A DNA stretch of 12,519 nucleotides from Rickettsia typhi (GTDB lineage Bacteria; Pseudomonadota; Alphaproteobacteria; Rickettsiales; Rickettsiaceae). Location of the stretch: contig CAMCTQ010000024.1 of NCBI GenBank assembly GCA_945878545.1, positions 1-12,519 of the forward strand, in the 5' to 3' direction. Positions 6,752-12,519 of this stretch are shown piece after piece. Within the stretch, counting starts at the first letter, position 1. Each line of letters starts with the position of its first letter. Position numbers and translations under genes: made by a program. The notes under the pieces are model-generated. The model was not told the origin of the DNA and ran no database searches. It saw only the letters and a list, made by a program, of their open reading frames with translations.

Positions 6752-8769
6752 TATATTAATCCAACCCTATAAATAATAAATTCAATCAATTTAATAAATA
6801 AGAATGGAGAAATTACTCCTCCAAAACCGCACAATAAAATTATACGCCATAAGTATGTTTTGTTTTTCTCTATTTTTAAATCATAGAAAATTAATGGTGT
6901 AAGGCACGGTATTATCAATGCATTAAAAATGACAGAAGCAAGTAAGGCACTCTCTGGTGACTGAAATTGCATAATATTTAATTTTGCTAAGGCAGGAAAT
7001 GCTGTGCTAAATAACGCTGGTACAATAACAAAATATTTTGCTAAATCAGAAGTTATAGAATAAACGGTTAACGCCCCTCTTCTTACAGTAATTTTTTTGC
7101 ACTCATTCTTTAATTCAAGTAGTCCAGATAAATCATAACTTTTTGCTATAATATTACCTGATAAAATAGAATGAACTTGGCTTTTGTCTTCAAAAGTATA
7201 ACCTATATCAGCCTGGGCCAGTGCTAGTGCATCATTGACTCCATCGCCACACATAGCAACAACAAAACCCTTTTCTTGAAAAGATCTAATTAATTCAAGC
7301 TTTTTTTCTGGTGTGCTATCAGCATAAAAGGTTTTTATACCAAGTTTTTTTGCAATATAAGATGCCGTAATGCTATTATCTCCAGTAACCATTATTGTGG
7401 GGATTCCTGCCTCTTGAATATTAGAGATTTGTTGCACGATCCCCTTTCTAAAGCTGTCACGCAAATTTATGACACCAAAAATCCTTTTATTAACGGTAAG
7501 AATCAAAGGAGTTCCATGTGTTTTTGCTATCTCATTTGCTATATCCTGAATCTCTTCAGGAAGATTTTGTATAGTTTTTCCAAGGTATTTTGCTATAGCA
7601 CGCAGACTTCCCTTTCTAATTTCGATATTATTATAATTACATCCGCTAATAGGGTTTGATGCTGAAAATGGCAAATATTCGTATGAGTCAGTTTTTATTT
7701 CTTTATTTAAAAGTCTGGCGTTATTTATGGCAAATGATGTTATACTTTGCCCTTCTTGGGTGCTATCCTCTATAGAAGACAAATATAAGTATCTAAAATA
7801 ATCTTCTTTGCTGCCTTCTGAAGTTGTTCTGAACTGAATCATTTCTCTTTGGCCAAAAGTTAAGGTTCCTGTTTTATCAAGTAGCACAATGTTAATATCA
7901 ACTGCATTGTCAAAAGCTATTTGATCTTGAACGATAATATTGTGAGCAGCAAGTTTTGTCTTGCCATTAAAAATAATAGCTCTTTGTAGTCCAGATATTG
8001 TAGTCGGTAATAAAATCACTATTAGATCAATAAGATAAATTATTGGCATTTCTAAACCAACATAACCAGCAAGTACCCATATAACAAAAATCACACTAAT
8101 AAATAGAACTGATAAACCTAATATCAGCCTCTGCAAAGCCATCTCAGAAGGCATTGCTTGCCTATTTATATTTCGAAGTAATTTTGTTACTCTAGTAAAA
8201 AATGATTTATGACTAGAGAAACTAACCTTCATTACAATCCAGTCACTTCCTTCTACTATGCTTCCTGTAACTAATATATTATCCTTGTTTGGGCTTTTTA
8301 GTTTTAGCTCTAAGGCTCCAGTAGTATCTGTCTCATTAATATAACTGACACCTTTTACTACTTCTCCGTCAAAAGGTATTTCATCGCCACCTTGTAGTAA
8401 AATTAAATTACCAGATTTTATAGAATCTTTTCTAACCTTTTTATAATTAGTAATATCCACAAGAGAACTTAACTTCTTAACTAATCTACCACCACTACCA
8501 ATTCTTTCTAAAATAAGATCTGAATTTTGACCAATAGATATAGATTCTGCTAATGAAGAGAAAAACACAGTCATCCACAACCAGAAAGTCATTTGACCGT
8601 AAAGGAATATATTATCAGTTTGGTAAAATATCTGTTGAAGGAAGATAATCAAAGCAATGCAACCAAGAACAAAAAGAAGTAAAAACACAGGGTTTTTTGC
8701 TTGATGGGCTAATTTCATTCGGCTAAAAGCATTTCTAATTACAGATTGCTTTAACTTTTTGCTTTGCAT
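6751..8769 (-). CDS. kdpB: Potassium-transporting ATPase ATP-binding subunit KdpB, catalytic motif altered
   Basis: KdpB is the P-type ATPase subunit of the Kdp pump in the inner membrane. At 672 aa (E. coli 682) it is complete. Seen in order: first membrane helices at about 27-75, the actuator domain, PTTISGL in M4 from 255, the phosphorylation motif DKTGTLT with Asp298, the nucleotide-domain SGCNYNNIEIRKGS with the KGS lysine at 386, VTGDNSITA from 461, CGDGVNDALALAQADIG from 507, and M5 SDLAKYF with Asp575 and Lys578, equivalent to E. coli Asp583 and Lys586. The C-terminal membrane part matches KdpB specifically (SPESALLASVIFNALII). The oddity is in the actuator domain: the TGES loop reads TGAL at 150-153, so the dephosphorylation glutamate and the regulatory serine (E. 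coli Glu161 and Ser162) are both missing. GDGTNDAP also reads GDGVNDAL. The start lies 7 bases after the lysC stop with no clear ribosome site, suggesting coupling. Confidence 0.94.
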   Translation of the reverse strand: MQSKKLKQSVIRNAFSRMKLAHQAKNPVFLLLFVLGCIALIIFLQQIFYQTDNIFLYGQMTFWLWMTVFFSSLAESISIGQNSDLILERIGSGGRLVKKLSSLVDITNYKKVRKDSIKSGNLILLQGGDEIPFDGEVVKGVSYINETDTTGALELKLKSPNKDNILVTGSIVEGSDWIVMKVSFSSHKSFFTRVTKLLRNINRQAMPSEMALQRLILGLSVLFISVIFVIWVLAGYVGLEMPIIYLIDLIVILLPTTISGLQRAIIFNGKTKLAAHNIIVQDQIAFDNAVDINIVLLDKTGTLTFGQREMIQFRTTSEGSKEDYFRYLYLSSIEDSTQEGQSITSFAINNARLLNKEIKTDSYEYLPFSASNPISGCNYNNIEIRKGSLRAIAKYLGKTIQNLPEEIQDIANEIAKTHGTPLILTVNKRIFGVINLRDSFRKGIVQQISNIQEAGIPTIMVTGDNSITASYIAKKLGIKTFYADSTPEKKLELIRSFQEKGFVVAMCGDGVNDALALAQADIGYTFEDKSQVHSILSGNIIAKSYDLSGLLELKNECKKITVRRGALTVYSITSDLAKYFVIVPALFSTAFPALAKLNIMQFQSPESALLASVIFNALIIPCLTPLIFYDLKIEKNKTYLWRIILLCGFGGVISPFLFIKLIEFIIYRVGLI

Positions 8770-8776
8770 CTAATCA

Positions 8777-9994
8777 TTATCCAACATTAATTTTAAAATG
8801 CTTGTGTAATAATTTAATAGCCTTTTCCGTGTCCTGATCTTCTAATATTGCCGTGAACTTAGTTTCAGTCACATCAATTTCTTTTACTTTTATCTGGTGA
8901 TTGTTTAATAGATCAATAATACCAAAACAAATACCATTATCATTCTTTATACCATACCCAACGGCTGTTACTGTAGAAATGTTTGATTTAATGTCGTAAA
9001 CTAATATTTTAGAGAGGTTTTTTAAACTATTTAACACTGACTCAAATTTATTTTTATCAGCTAAACTTGCAATTAAAACAATTTTGTTGGTGTCGCGAAG
9101 CTCTACTTTATCTACAATTAAGCTTTCTTCAGTAAATTTCTTGATTACTTCTAGAAAACTATTTGACGCACAAGTGATTTCAATTTGTATAATATTTTTA
9201 TTTGATGTTATCGCAGTAATTAATCTATTTTCCATTTTTAGTCTCTTATCAAAATTTTTTGAACTTATTAACGTTCCTGGATCGTCATCAAAAGATGACA
9301 AAACTCTCATATCAAATTTATATCTACTCGCGGCAAGAGCCGCTCTTGGATGCAGAACCTTGGCACCGTAACTACTTAAGGCAAGCATCTGATCTGTAGA
9401 AATATAATCAATTTTAGAGGCGTCATGAACAATCCTCGGATCGGCGGTAAACACTCCTAGAACATCAGTATAAATATCCGCTCTATCTGCACCAATCGCA
9501 GCTGCAATAAGAGCGGCGGTTGTGTCAGATCCTCCTTTACCAAGAGTTGTAATTTGCTGGCTGGTCGTAACGCCCTGAAAACCAGTAATAACAGGTATAA
9601 CATCATTTTCTAATAAATTATGGATAAATTCTGAATTAATTGATTCTACCTTAGCATTGGCAAAAACATCATCTGTCAAAATAGGTATTTGCCATCCTTG
9701 TATTGATCTTGCTTTTAGCCCAAGTCTTTGTAATTCAAGAGCAACTAAGCCAGAAGTCAATATCTCTCCACTACCAACAACAGCATCGTATTCCTGCATG
9801 TGGTTATATGAATTTAACTTCGACACCTCATTACATCTGCTAATTAAAGAATTAGTAACGCCGGCCATTGCAGAAACAACTATCACAAGCTTGTGACCAG
9901 CTTCATACTCTTTTAAGATAATTCTTGCTACTTTCTGGATCCTCACCACATCTGCAACTGAGGTGCCACCAAATTTTTGGACAATTAAAGCCAT
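8777..9994 (-). CDS. lysC: Aspartate kinase (monofunctional)
   Basis: Cytosolic enzyme that phosphorylates aspartate to aspartyl-4-phosphate, entering the pathway to diaminopimelate, lysine, threonine and methionine. In genome-reduced intracellular alphaproteobacteria it chiefly serves peptidoglycan via diaminopimelate. The 405-aa length fits the LysC-alpha type. Motifs are KFGGTSV at residues 7-13, VVSAMAGVTNSL at 39-50, VGSGEILTSGL from 73, GKGGSDTTAALIA at 152-164, YTDVLGVFTADPR at 175-187 and SYGAKVLHPRA at 208-218, followed by two regulatory ACT domains over about 265-400 where lysine or threonine feedback normally acts. No homoserine dehydrogenase fusion. It is the first gene of an operon with kdpB and kdpC, an unusual combination with no evident metabolic link. 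Confidence 0.97.
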   Translation of the reverse strand: MALIVQKFGGTSVADVVRIQKVARIILKEYEAGHKLVIVVSAMAGVTNSLISRCNEVSKLNSYNHMQEYDAVVGSGEILTSGLVALELQRLGLKARSIQGWQIPILTDDVFANAKVESINSEFIHNLLENDVIPVITGFQGVTTSQQITTLGKGGSDTTAALIAAAIGADRADIYTDVLGVFTADPRIVHDASKIDYISTDQMLALSSYGAKVLHPRAALAASRYKFDMRVLSSFDDDPGTLISSKNFDKRLKMENRLITAITSNKNIIQIEITCASNSFLEVIKKFTEESLIVDKVELRDTNKIVLIASLADKNKFESVLNSLKNLSKILVYDIKSNISTVTAVGYGIKNDNGICFGIIDLLNNHQIKVKEIDVTETKFTAILEDQDTEKAIKLLHKHFKINVG

Positions 9995-10034
9995 AGATTT
10001 TACTTACAAACAGCTGTTATTTTAATCGTTGAAC

Positions 10035-10063
10035 ATTCTATCAGTTTAGAGTAACCTTTTGAA
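10035..10063 (-). promoter_or_regulatory. Predicted promoter of the lysC-kdpBC operon
   Basis: On the minus strand TTCAAA (10063-10058) is followed after 17 bases by TAGAAT (10040-10035), which matches the -10 consensus at five of six positions. The start point would be near 10028, leaving a leader of about 34 bases. No riboswitch-like structure fits in so short a leader, and no KdpE-like site could be recognised. The ubiG promoter must lie in the same 114-bp spacer on the other strand, but no convincing pair of hexamers was found for it. Confidence 0.45.
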
Positions 10064-10108
10064 GAATAATTTGTTAATTAAGCCACTTATCCTAAACTTG
10101 AGAATTCT

Positions 10109-10855
10109 ATGACTAAAAAATCATCAATTGATCAAAATGAATTAAACAAATTCAGCAAGACATCAGAACAGTGGTTGGATAAATCTGGCGAATTTAAAAT
10201 TTTACATAAAATAAATCCCCTAAGATTAAAATACATTAGTGACAAAGTCATAGAACATTTTAATCTTAGACCAGCAACTAATCCTTTAAAACCGTTAGCA
10301 CACCTTGATATTATAGATATTGGTTGCGGTGGAGGGTTAATGAGCGTTCCTATTTGCAAACTCGGAGCAGAAGTTACAGCTATAGATGCAAATGCGTCCA
10401 ATATCAAAGCATTGTCTGAATATTCAGACAAGAATAATCTTAAGATCAATTCTATTAACATTACTGTCGAAGAATATATTAGCAAATACCCAGACAAACT
10501 ATACGATGTTGTATTATGTCTAGAGGTTATAGAGCACGTCGCAAATCAACAGGAATTTGTTCAAAACTTGTTAAAATTATTAAAACCAACAGGGATTCTT
10601 ATTCTATCAACTATAAACCGTACCATAAAATCTTATGCTCAAGCGATAATTGCAGCAGAATATATCTTAAAATGGGTTCCTACTAATACGCATGATTATT
10701 CGAAATTTCTAAAACCATCCGAACTAAACAATATCCTTAAACAAAACGATTTTTATTTGAAAGATCTTACCGGTCTTAAATTCAATCCCATAATAAATAG
10801 CTGGTACTTATCAGATGATATAGATGTGAATTACTTTGCTTGTATTATCAAGTAG
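10109..10855 (+). CDS. ubiG: Ubiquinone biosynthesis O-methyltransferase UbiG
   Basis: SAM-dependent methyltransferase that carries out both O-methylations of ubiquinone synthesis (2-polyprenyl-6-hydroxyphenol and 3-demethylubiquinol). The 248-aa length is typical. The SAM-binding loop IIDIGCGGGLMSVP lies at 68-81, the acidic residue of strand 2 in AIDAN at 91-95, and VLCLEVIEHV at 135-144. The stretch from residue 170 (NRTIKSYAQAIIAAEYILKW, then VPTNTHDYSKFLKP) is the UbiG-specific segment, including the THD-KF block, which separates it from other small methyltransferases. The N-terminal EQWLDKSGEFKILHKINPLRLKYI is also characteristic (FKxLHxINPxRLxYI). Divergent from lysC; a weak GAG ribosome site lies seven bases before the ATG. 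Confidence 0.97.
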   Translation: MTKKSSIDQNELNKFSKTSEQWLDKSGEFKILHKINPLRLKYISDKVIEHFNLRPATNPLKPLAHLDIIDIGCGGGLMSVPICKLGAEVTAIDANASNIKALSEYSDKNNLKINSINITVEEYISKYPDKLYDVVLCLEVIEHVANQQEFVQNLLKLLKPTGILILSTINRTIKSYAQAIIAAEYILKWVPTNTHDYSKFLKPSELNNILKQNDFYLKDLTGLKFNPIINSWYLSDDIDVNYFACIIK

Positions 10856-10861
10856 AATCTT

Positions 10862-10898
10862 AAAAAAAATGGGACAGGTGAAATATCAACTGCCCCAT
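10862..10898 (-). terminator. Intrinsic terminator of the 130-aa orphan gene
   Basis: Arms 10869-10880 and 10887-10898 (12 bases each, two mismatches, loop of 6) form a G+C-rich hairpin, followed on the minus strand by eight T residues (10869-10862). This is a classical factor-independent terminator for the minus-strand gene ending at 10932. On the plus strand it lies just after ubiG but lacks a following T run, so it would stop ubiG transcription less well. Confidence 0.85.
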
Positions 10899-10931
10899 AT
10901 ATGTAACTAGTTAGAAAATTAATTCTTTTAA

Positions 10932-11324
10932 TTAAGCCGCAGCTGCTGCCATTGTCAAGTCCAAATCTTCTTGATTGAGCCCAACTAAAACAGCATCGCC
11001 CATGTCATCAGCTATATCAGATGTTACAAGTTTTGCTAAGCTAACTTTTAGATTTTCTGCTTCTGTTGCCTCTGTCACCCCAGCTTCTAATACATCATTA
11101 AACCCTTCGGCAAATTCATTGCCTAAATCTTTCAATGTTTCCCAAGCAAAAGTGGCTGCTTCTTCCACAACTTTTAAAACGACTTTCCCAGCATGAGTCA
11201 GACCACCTACTATAGTGTGACTAACAAATTTTACTCCATGCAAAACAAAAGCTTTAGGTGTTGATTTAATTATACCCAAGACAAATGCACCAGGTTGGTT
11301 CCATATTGTTTCAAATTTTATCAT
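10932..11324 (-). CDS. Orphan 130-aa protein with poly-Ala C-terminus
   Basis: I do not recognise this protein. Residues 1-45 are basic and hydrophobic, with no standard signal peptide (MIKFETIWNQPGAFVLGIIK). A predicted amphipathic helix follows at about 43-75 (HAGKVVLKVVEEAATFAWET onward), then an acidic, Ala-rich C-terminal half. It ends in five alanines after LDLTM. The reading frame is credible because it is bracketed by a candidate promoter and a clear terminator, uses neighbour-like codons, and shows an amphipathic pattern. The ribosome site before the ATG is weak (AGG eight bases upstream). It appears to be transcribed alone. A surface or secreted role is conceivable for an intracellular bacterium, but that is a guess with no motif behind it. 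Confidence 0.65.
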   Translation of the reverse strand: MIKFETIWNQPGAFVLGIIKSTPKAFVLHGVKFVSHTIVGGLTHAGKVVLKVVEEAATFAWETLKDLGNEFAEGFNDVLEAGVTEATEAENLKVSLAKLVTSDIADDMGDAVLVGLNQEDLDLTMAAAAA

Positions 11325-11358
11325 ATATTTACGCCTGTTTAGTTGTTAATAAAAATAA

Positions 11359-11403
11359 CTAACTTTTACTAGCATTAATATAAATCTAGTAAATTTTAGT
11401 TAG
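11359..11403 (-). other. Hairpin in the predicted leader of the 130-aa gene
   Basis: TTTACTAG (11365-11372) pairs with CTAGTAAA (11386-11393) as an 8-bp stem, and CTAAC (11359-11363) with GTTAG (11399-11403) as an outer 5-bp stem separated by a bulge. The structure would lie in the 5' leader of the minus-strand transcript, about 35-80 bases before the ATG. It is A+T-rich and may be weak. Confidence 0.35.
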
Positions 11404-11464
11404 CATATACAACTTATAGTAAGTTATTATCAATGTCAATAAACTAACTTAGAAAGTTAAGTTA
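11360..11464. repeat. Cluster of TAACTT/AAGTTA dyads
   Basis: TAACTT or its complement AAGTTA occurs at 11360, 11421, 11445, 11454 and 11459, with two more at 11528 and 11604. Two form perfect or near-perfect dyads: 11411-11425 (AACTTA, 3-base gap, TAAGTT) and 11445-11459 (TAACTT, 3-base gap, AAGTTA). At this base composition about 0.4 copies would be expected in 250 bp by my rough estimate. The cluster lies on and upstream of the 130-aa gene's candidate promoter and could be a multi-site operator. Confidence 0.45.
11413..11439 (-). promoter_or_regulatory. Candidate promoter of the 130-aa gene
   Basis: A perfect TTGACA on the minus strand (11439-11434) is followed after 15 bases by TATAAG (11418-11413). 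The spacer is short by two bases, but both hexamers are good. The -10 box lies inside the perfect dyad AACTTA-TAG-TAAGTT (11411-11425). The leader would be about 80 bases long. Confidence 0.4.
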
Positions 11465-11520
11465 TATTAATTAGCCAAGTGTTTTTGGCTTACAATCAAG
11501 CATTTAATAAGCAACAACAG

Positions 11521-11616
11521 AACTAAATAACTTTAATATTCCAGAATTTTTTTAATAAAAAAAGGTGCAGTCAAGTTCTTGACTGCACCTCCAATATATA
11601 CGCAAGTTATTTAGTT
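11521..11616. repeat. Nested inverted repeat around the BON gene terminator
   Basis: AACTAAATAACTT (11521-11533) and AAGTTATTTAGTT (11604-11616) are perfect 13-bp complements that enclose the 28-bp terminator hairpin. No target-site duplication was seen at the ends. It could be an extended terminator structure or a small palindromic element. Confidence 0.55.
11557..11590 (-). terminator. Intrinsic terminator of the BON-domain gene
   Basis: AGGTGCAGTCAAG (11563-11575) and CTTGACTGCACCT (11578-11590) form a perfect 13-bp inverted repeat with two bases between the arms, in practice a stem of about 11 bp with a 6-base loop. On the minus strand it is followed by seven T residues (11563-11557). 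It stands 65 bases after the stop of the BON-domain gene. Confidence 0.9.
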
Positions 11617-11654
11617 GGTTAAAAACTTGATCTTATTAGCGTCTTATTAAAAAT

Positions 11655-12170
11655 TTACGGATAACCGATGCTTGTTTTAACAGATTTTACGCCCTTAATC
11701 TCTTTAGTAGCGACAACAACAGTATCCACATCCATTGCTCTTGCAACGTTACCAAATATATGTACTACCTGATCAATAGTTTCAACATGGAGATTATAAC
11801 CTTCAGCTATTTTTTTATTTATATATAAGTGCCTAATTTTGCCTTTAACTTTCGCAGTAATTATGGCATCACTCATGATAGACCTACTATCTTTCACTTT
11901 AAGTTGAGTATCTACTACATCTATCACGTTATTCACACTAGAAGCAACTTCTATTGCTCGGTGAGCTTGTAAACTTGTGTCTACCTCACCTTTTAGAGAT
12001 ACTACCCCATCTTTAGTTAACACTTCTATATTCTTTGGTATATCTCTCTCCTGCGCTAGTCTTGATTTTACTTCTGCTGTAATAGCTGGATCATCATTAA
12101 TAGTTGCAAATACCACAGATGTAGTGGCCATTAAGATAAGTATCATTGTATTGATTTTTCTAACTAACAT
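11655..12170 (-). CDS. Exported protein with two BON domains (OsmY-like)
   Basis: A 171-aa protein with an N-terminal signal peptide (basic MLVRK, hydrophobic core to about 19, likely cleavage after VFA at 20-22) and no lipobox Cys, so a soluble periplasmic location is likely. Two BON domains follow at about 27-92 and 100-170. Each shows the pattern of a helix (ITAEVKSRLAQ; IITAKVKGKIRH), a strand with central Gly (VLTKDGVVSLKGEV; VETIDQVVHIFGNV), a second helix and a closing hydrophobic strand with VxxV (VNNVIDVVDTQL; IKGVKSVKTSIG). BON domains are thought to bind phospholipid, and OsmY-like proteins help protect or remodel the envelope under osmotic stress. The ATG has a good ribosome site, GGAG eight bases upstream. 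It is transcribed alone, with its own promoter and terminator. Confidence 0.92.
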   Translation of the reverse strand: MLVRKINTMILILMATTSVVFATINDDPAITAEVKSRLAQERDIPKNIEVLTKDGVVSLKGEVDTSLQAHRAIEVASSVNNVIDVVDTQLKVKDSRSIMSDAIITAKVKGKIRHLYINKKIAEGYNLHVETIDQVVHIFGNVARAMDVDTVVVATKEIKGVKSVKTSIGYP

Positions 12171-12215
12171 AATTTCTACTCCTAAATTACTTTGTGATTG
12201 ATTTATGGTTATTTC

Positions 12216-12244
12216 AGAATATCATGTAATAACTATAAGTTCAA
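12216..12244 (-). promoter_or_regulatory. Predicted promoter of the BON-domain gene
   Basis: On the minus strand TTGAAC (12244-12239) and TATTCT (12221-12216) are 17 bases apart. The start point would be near 12209, giving a leader of about 40 bases with the GGAG ribosome site. Confidence 0.45.
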
Positions 12245-12289
12245 TATAATTTATTGTTTAAACTTAAAAAAGACGTTGCTAAATAATAA

Positions 12290-12519
12290 CTACTGAATTT
12301 CAGTAATATTGGCAATAAAACGCCATGGTTTATCGGTTGCTTTATTAATTCCTATACGCGGTGTAACAGTAATATTTTTAATATTACTTCCCTCAGTTAA
12401 ATAAAGATTATCGCTGTTTGCTAAATTAATCCCGTTATCTCTTTTTGTAATACCCAAATATCGGCATATTTTTCCTGGTCCATTAAGATAAATATTTGGA
12501 AGTTTTAAACCTCGAATTA
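12290..12519 (-). CDS. mpg: 3-methyladenine DNA glycosylase, C-terminal part (cut by window edge)
   Basis: The last 75 residues of an AAG/MPG-type glycosylase run from the right edge to a TAG at 12292-12290. The family removes 3-methyladenine and other alkylated purines from DNA, starting base-excision repair. Diagnostic features are NGPGKICRYLGITKRDNG with the invariant NGP-K block, the segment TPRIGINKATDKPWRF, where TPRIGI and KPWRF are family signatures, and a short tail FIANITEIQ. The usual length is about 185-200 residues, so more than half lies outside the window. The usual insertion around A-G-E-W before KPWRF is shortened (NKATDKPWRF). It is the upstream minus-strand neighbour of the BON-domain gene, with 119 bases between them and no clear terminator. 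Confidence 0.9.
   Translation of the reverse strand, partial: IRGLKLPNIYLNGPGKICRYLGITKRDNGINLANSDNLYLTEGSNIKNITVTPRIGINKATDKPWRFIANITEIQ

Larger units (their letters stand above)
11325..11654. other. 330-bp non-coding spacer dense in dyads
   Basis: No gene is visible here. From left to right it holds the leader and promoter of the 130-aa gene (to 11439), several small inverted repeats built on TAACTT/AAGTTA, a hairpin at 11473-11490 (AGCCAA, loop of 6, TTGGCT), and the terminator of the BON-domain gene nested inside a 13-bp inverted repeat at 11521-11616. See separate entries. Confidence 0.7.

Noticed and set aside
10009..10018. Perfect 10-bp palindrome AACAGCTGTT in the lysC leader
   Set aside because: Short, and expected by chance at this length in 12 kb; not aligned with a promoter element in an informative way.
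1..12519. CRISPR array, insertion sequence, tRNA or rRNA gene
   Set aside because: No regularly spaced repeats, no transposase, and no tRNA cloverleaf or rRNA sequence was seen on reading either strand.

Overview
The window looks like chromosomal DNA from an AT-rich alphaproteobacterium, most likely an obligate intracellular member of the order Rickettsiales. The basis is its composition (by eye about two thirds A+T), the C4-pathway enzyme 5-aminolevulinate synthase, UbiG, Lgt, a MidA/NDUFAF7-type methyltransferase, a small XRE regulator of the type common in these bacteria, and long AT-rich spacers. The taxonomic call is inference from gene content; no rRNA or tRNA gene is visible.

Layout. 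1-691 (minus) is the N-terminal part of a TPR-like helical protein, cut by the left edge, whose first 35 codons are a tandem duplication that includes the start codon. 812-1189 (minus) is a small XRE-family regulator. A 236-bp divergent spacer holds two dyads, one overlapping a predicted -10 box. A plus-strand block follows: YihY/BrkB-family membrane protein (1426-2280), hemA (2339-3562), lgt (3685-4491, own promoter) and a MidA-type methyltransferase (4475-5554, overlapping lgt). Converging on it is a minus-strand operon, in transcription order lysC (9994-8777), kdpB (8769-6751), kdpC (6751-6218) and a 199-aa orphan (6197-5598). Divergent from lysC is ubiG (10109-10855). The right part holds a 130-aa orphan (11324-10932), a two-BON-domain exported protein (12170-11655), each followed by a clear intrinsic terminator, and the C-terminal part of a 3-methyladenine DNA glycosylase (12519-12290), all on the minus strand.

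How the genes relate. hemA (heme), ubiG (ubiquinone) and the MidA-type protein (complex I assembly in characterised homologues) all serve respiration. lgt starts lipoprotein maturation, and lysC opens the aspartate pathway that leads to diaminopimelate. The BON protein is probably a periplasmic envelope factor.

The most unusual item is the lysC-kdpB-kdpC-orphan operon. It encodes the ATPase and the accessory subunit of the Kdp potassium pump, but no KdpA channel is visible, and lysC sits directly before kdpB. The actuator motif TGES of KdpB reads TGAL, and the usual SGGSNL segment of KdpC is replaced. Both reading frames are nevertheless open and tightly coupled, which suggests either early decay or a changed function, possibly involving the orphan. 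The second item of interest is the 330-bp spacer 11325-11654, packed with TAACTT/AAGTTA dyads.
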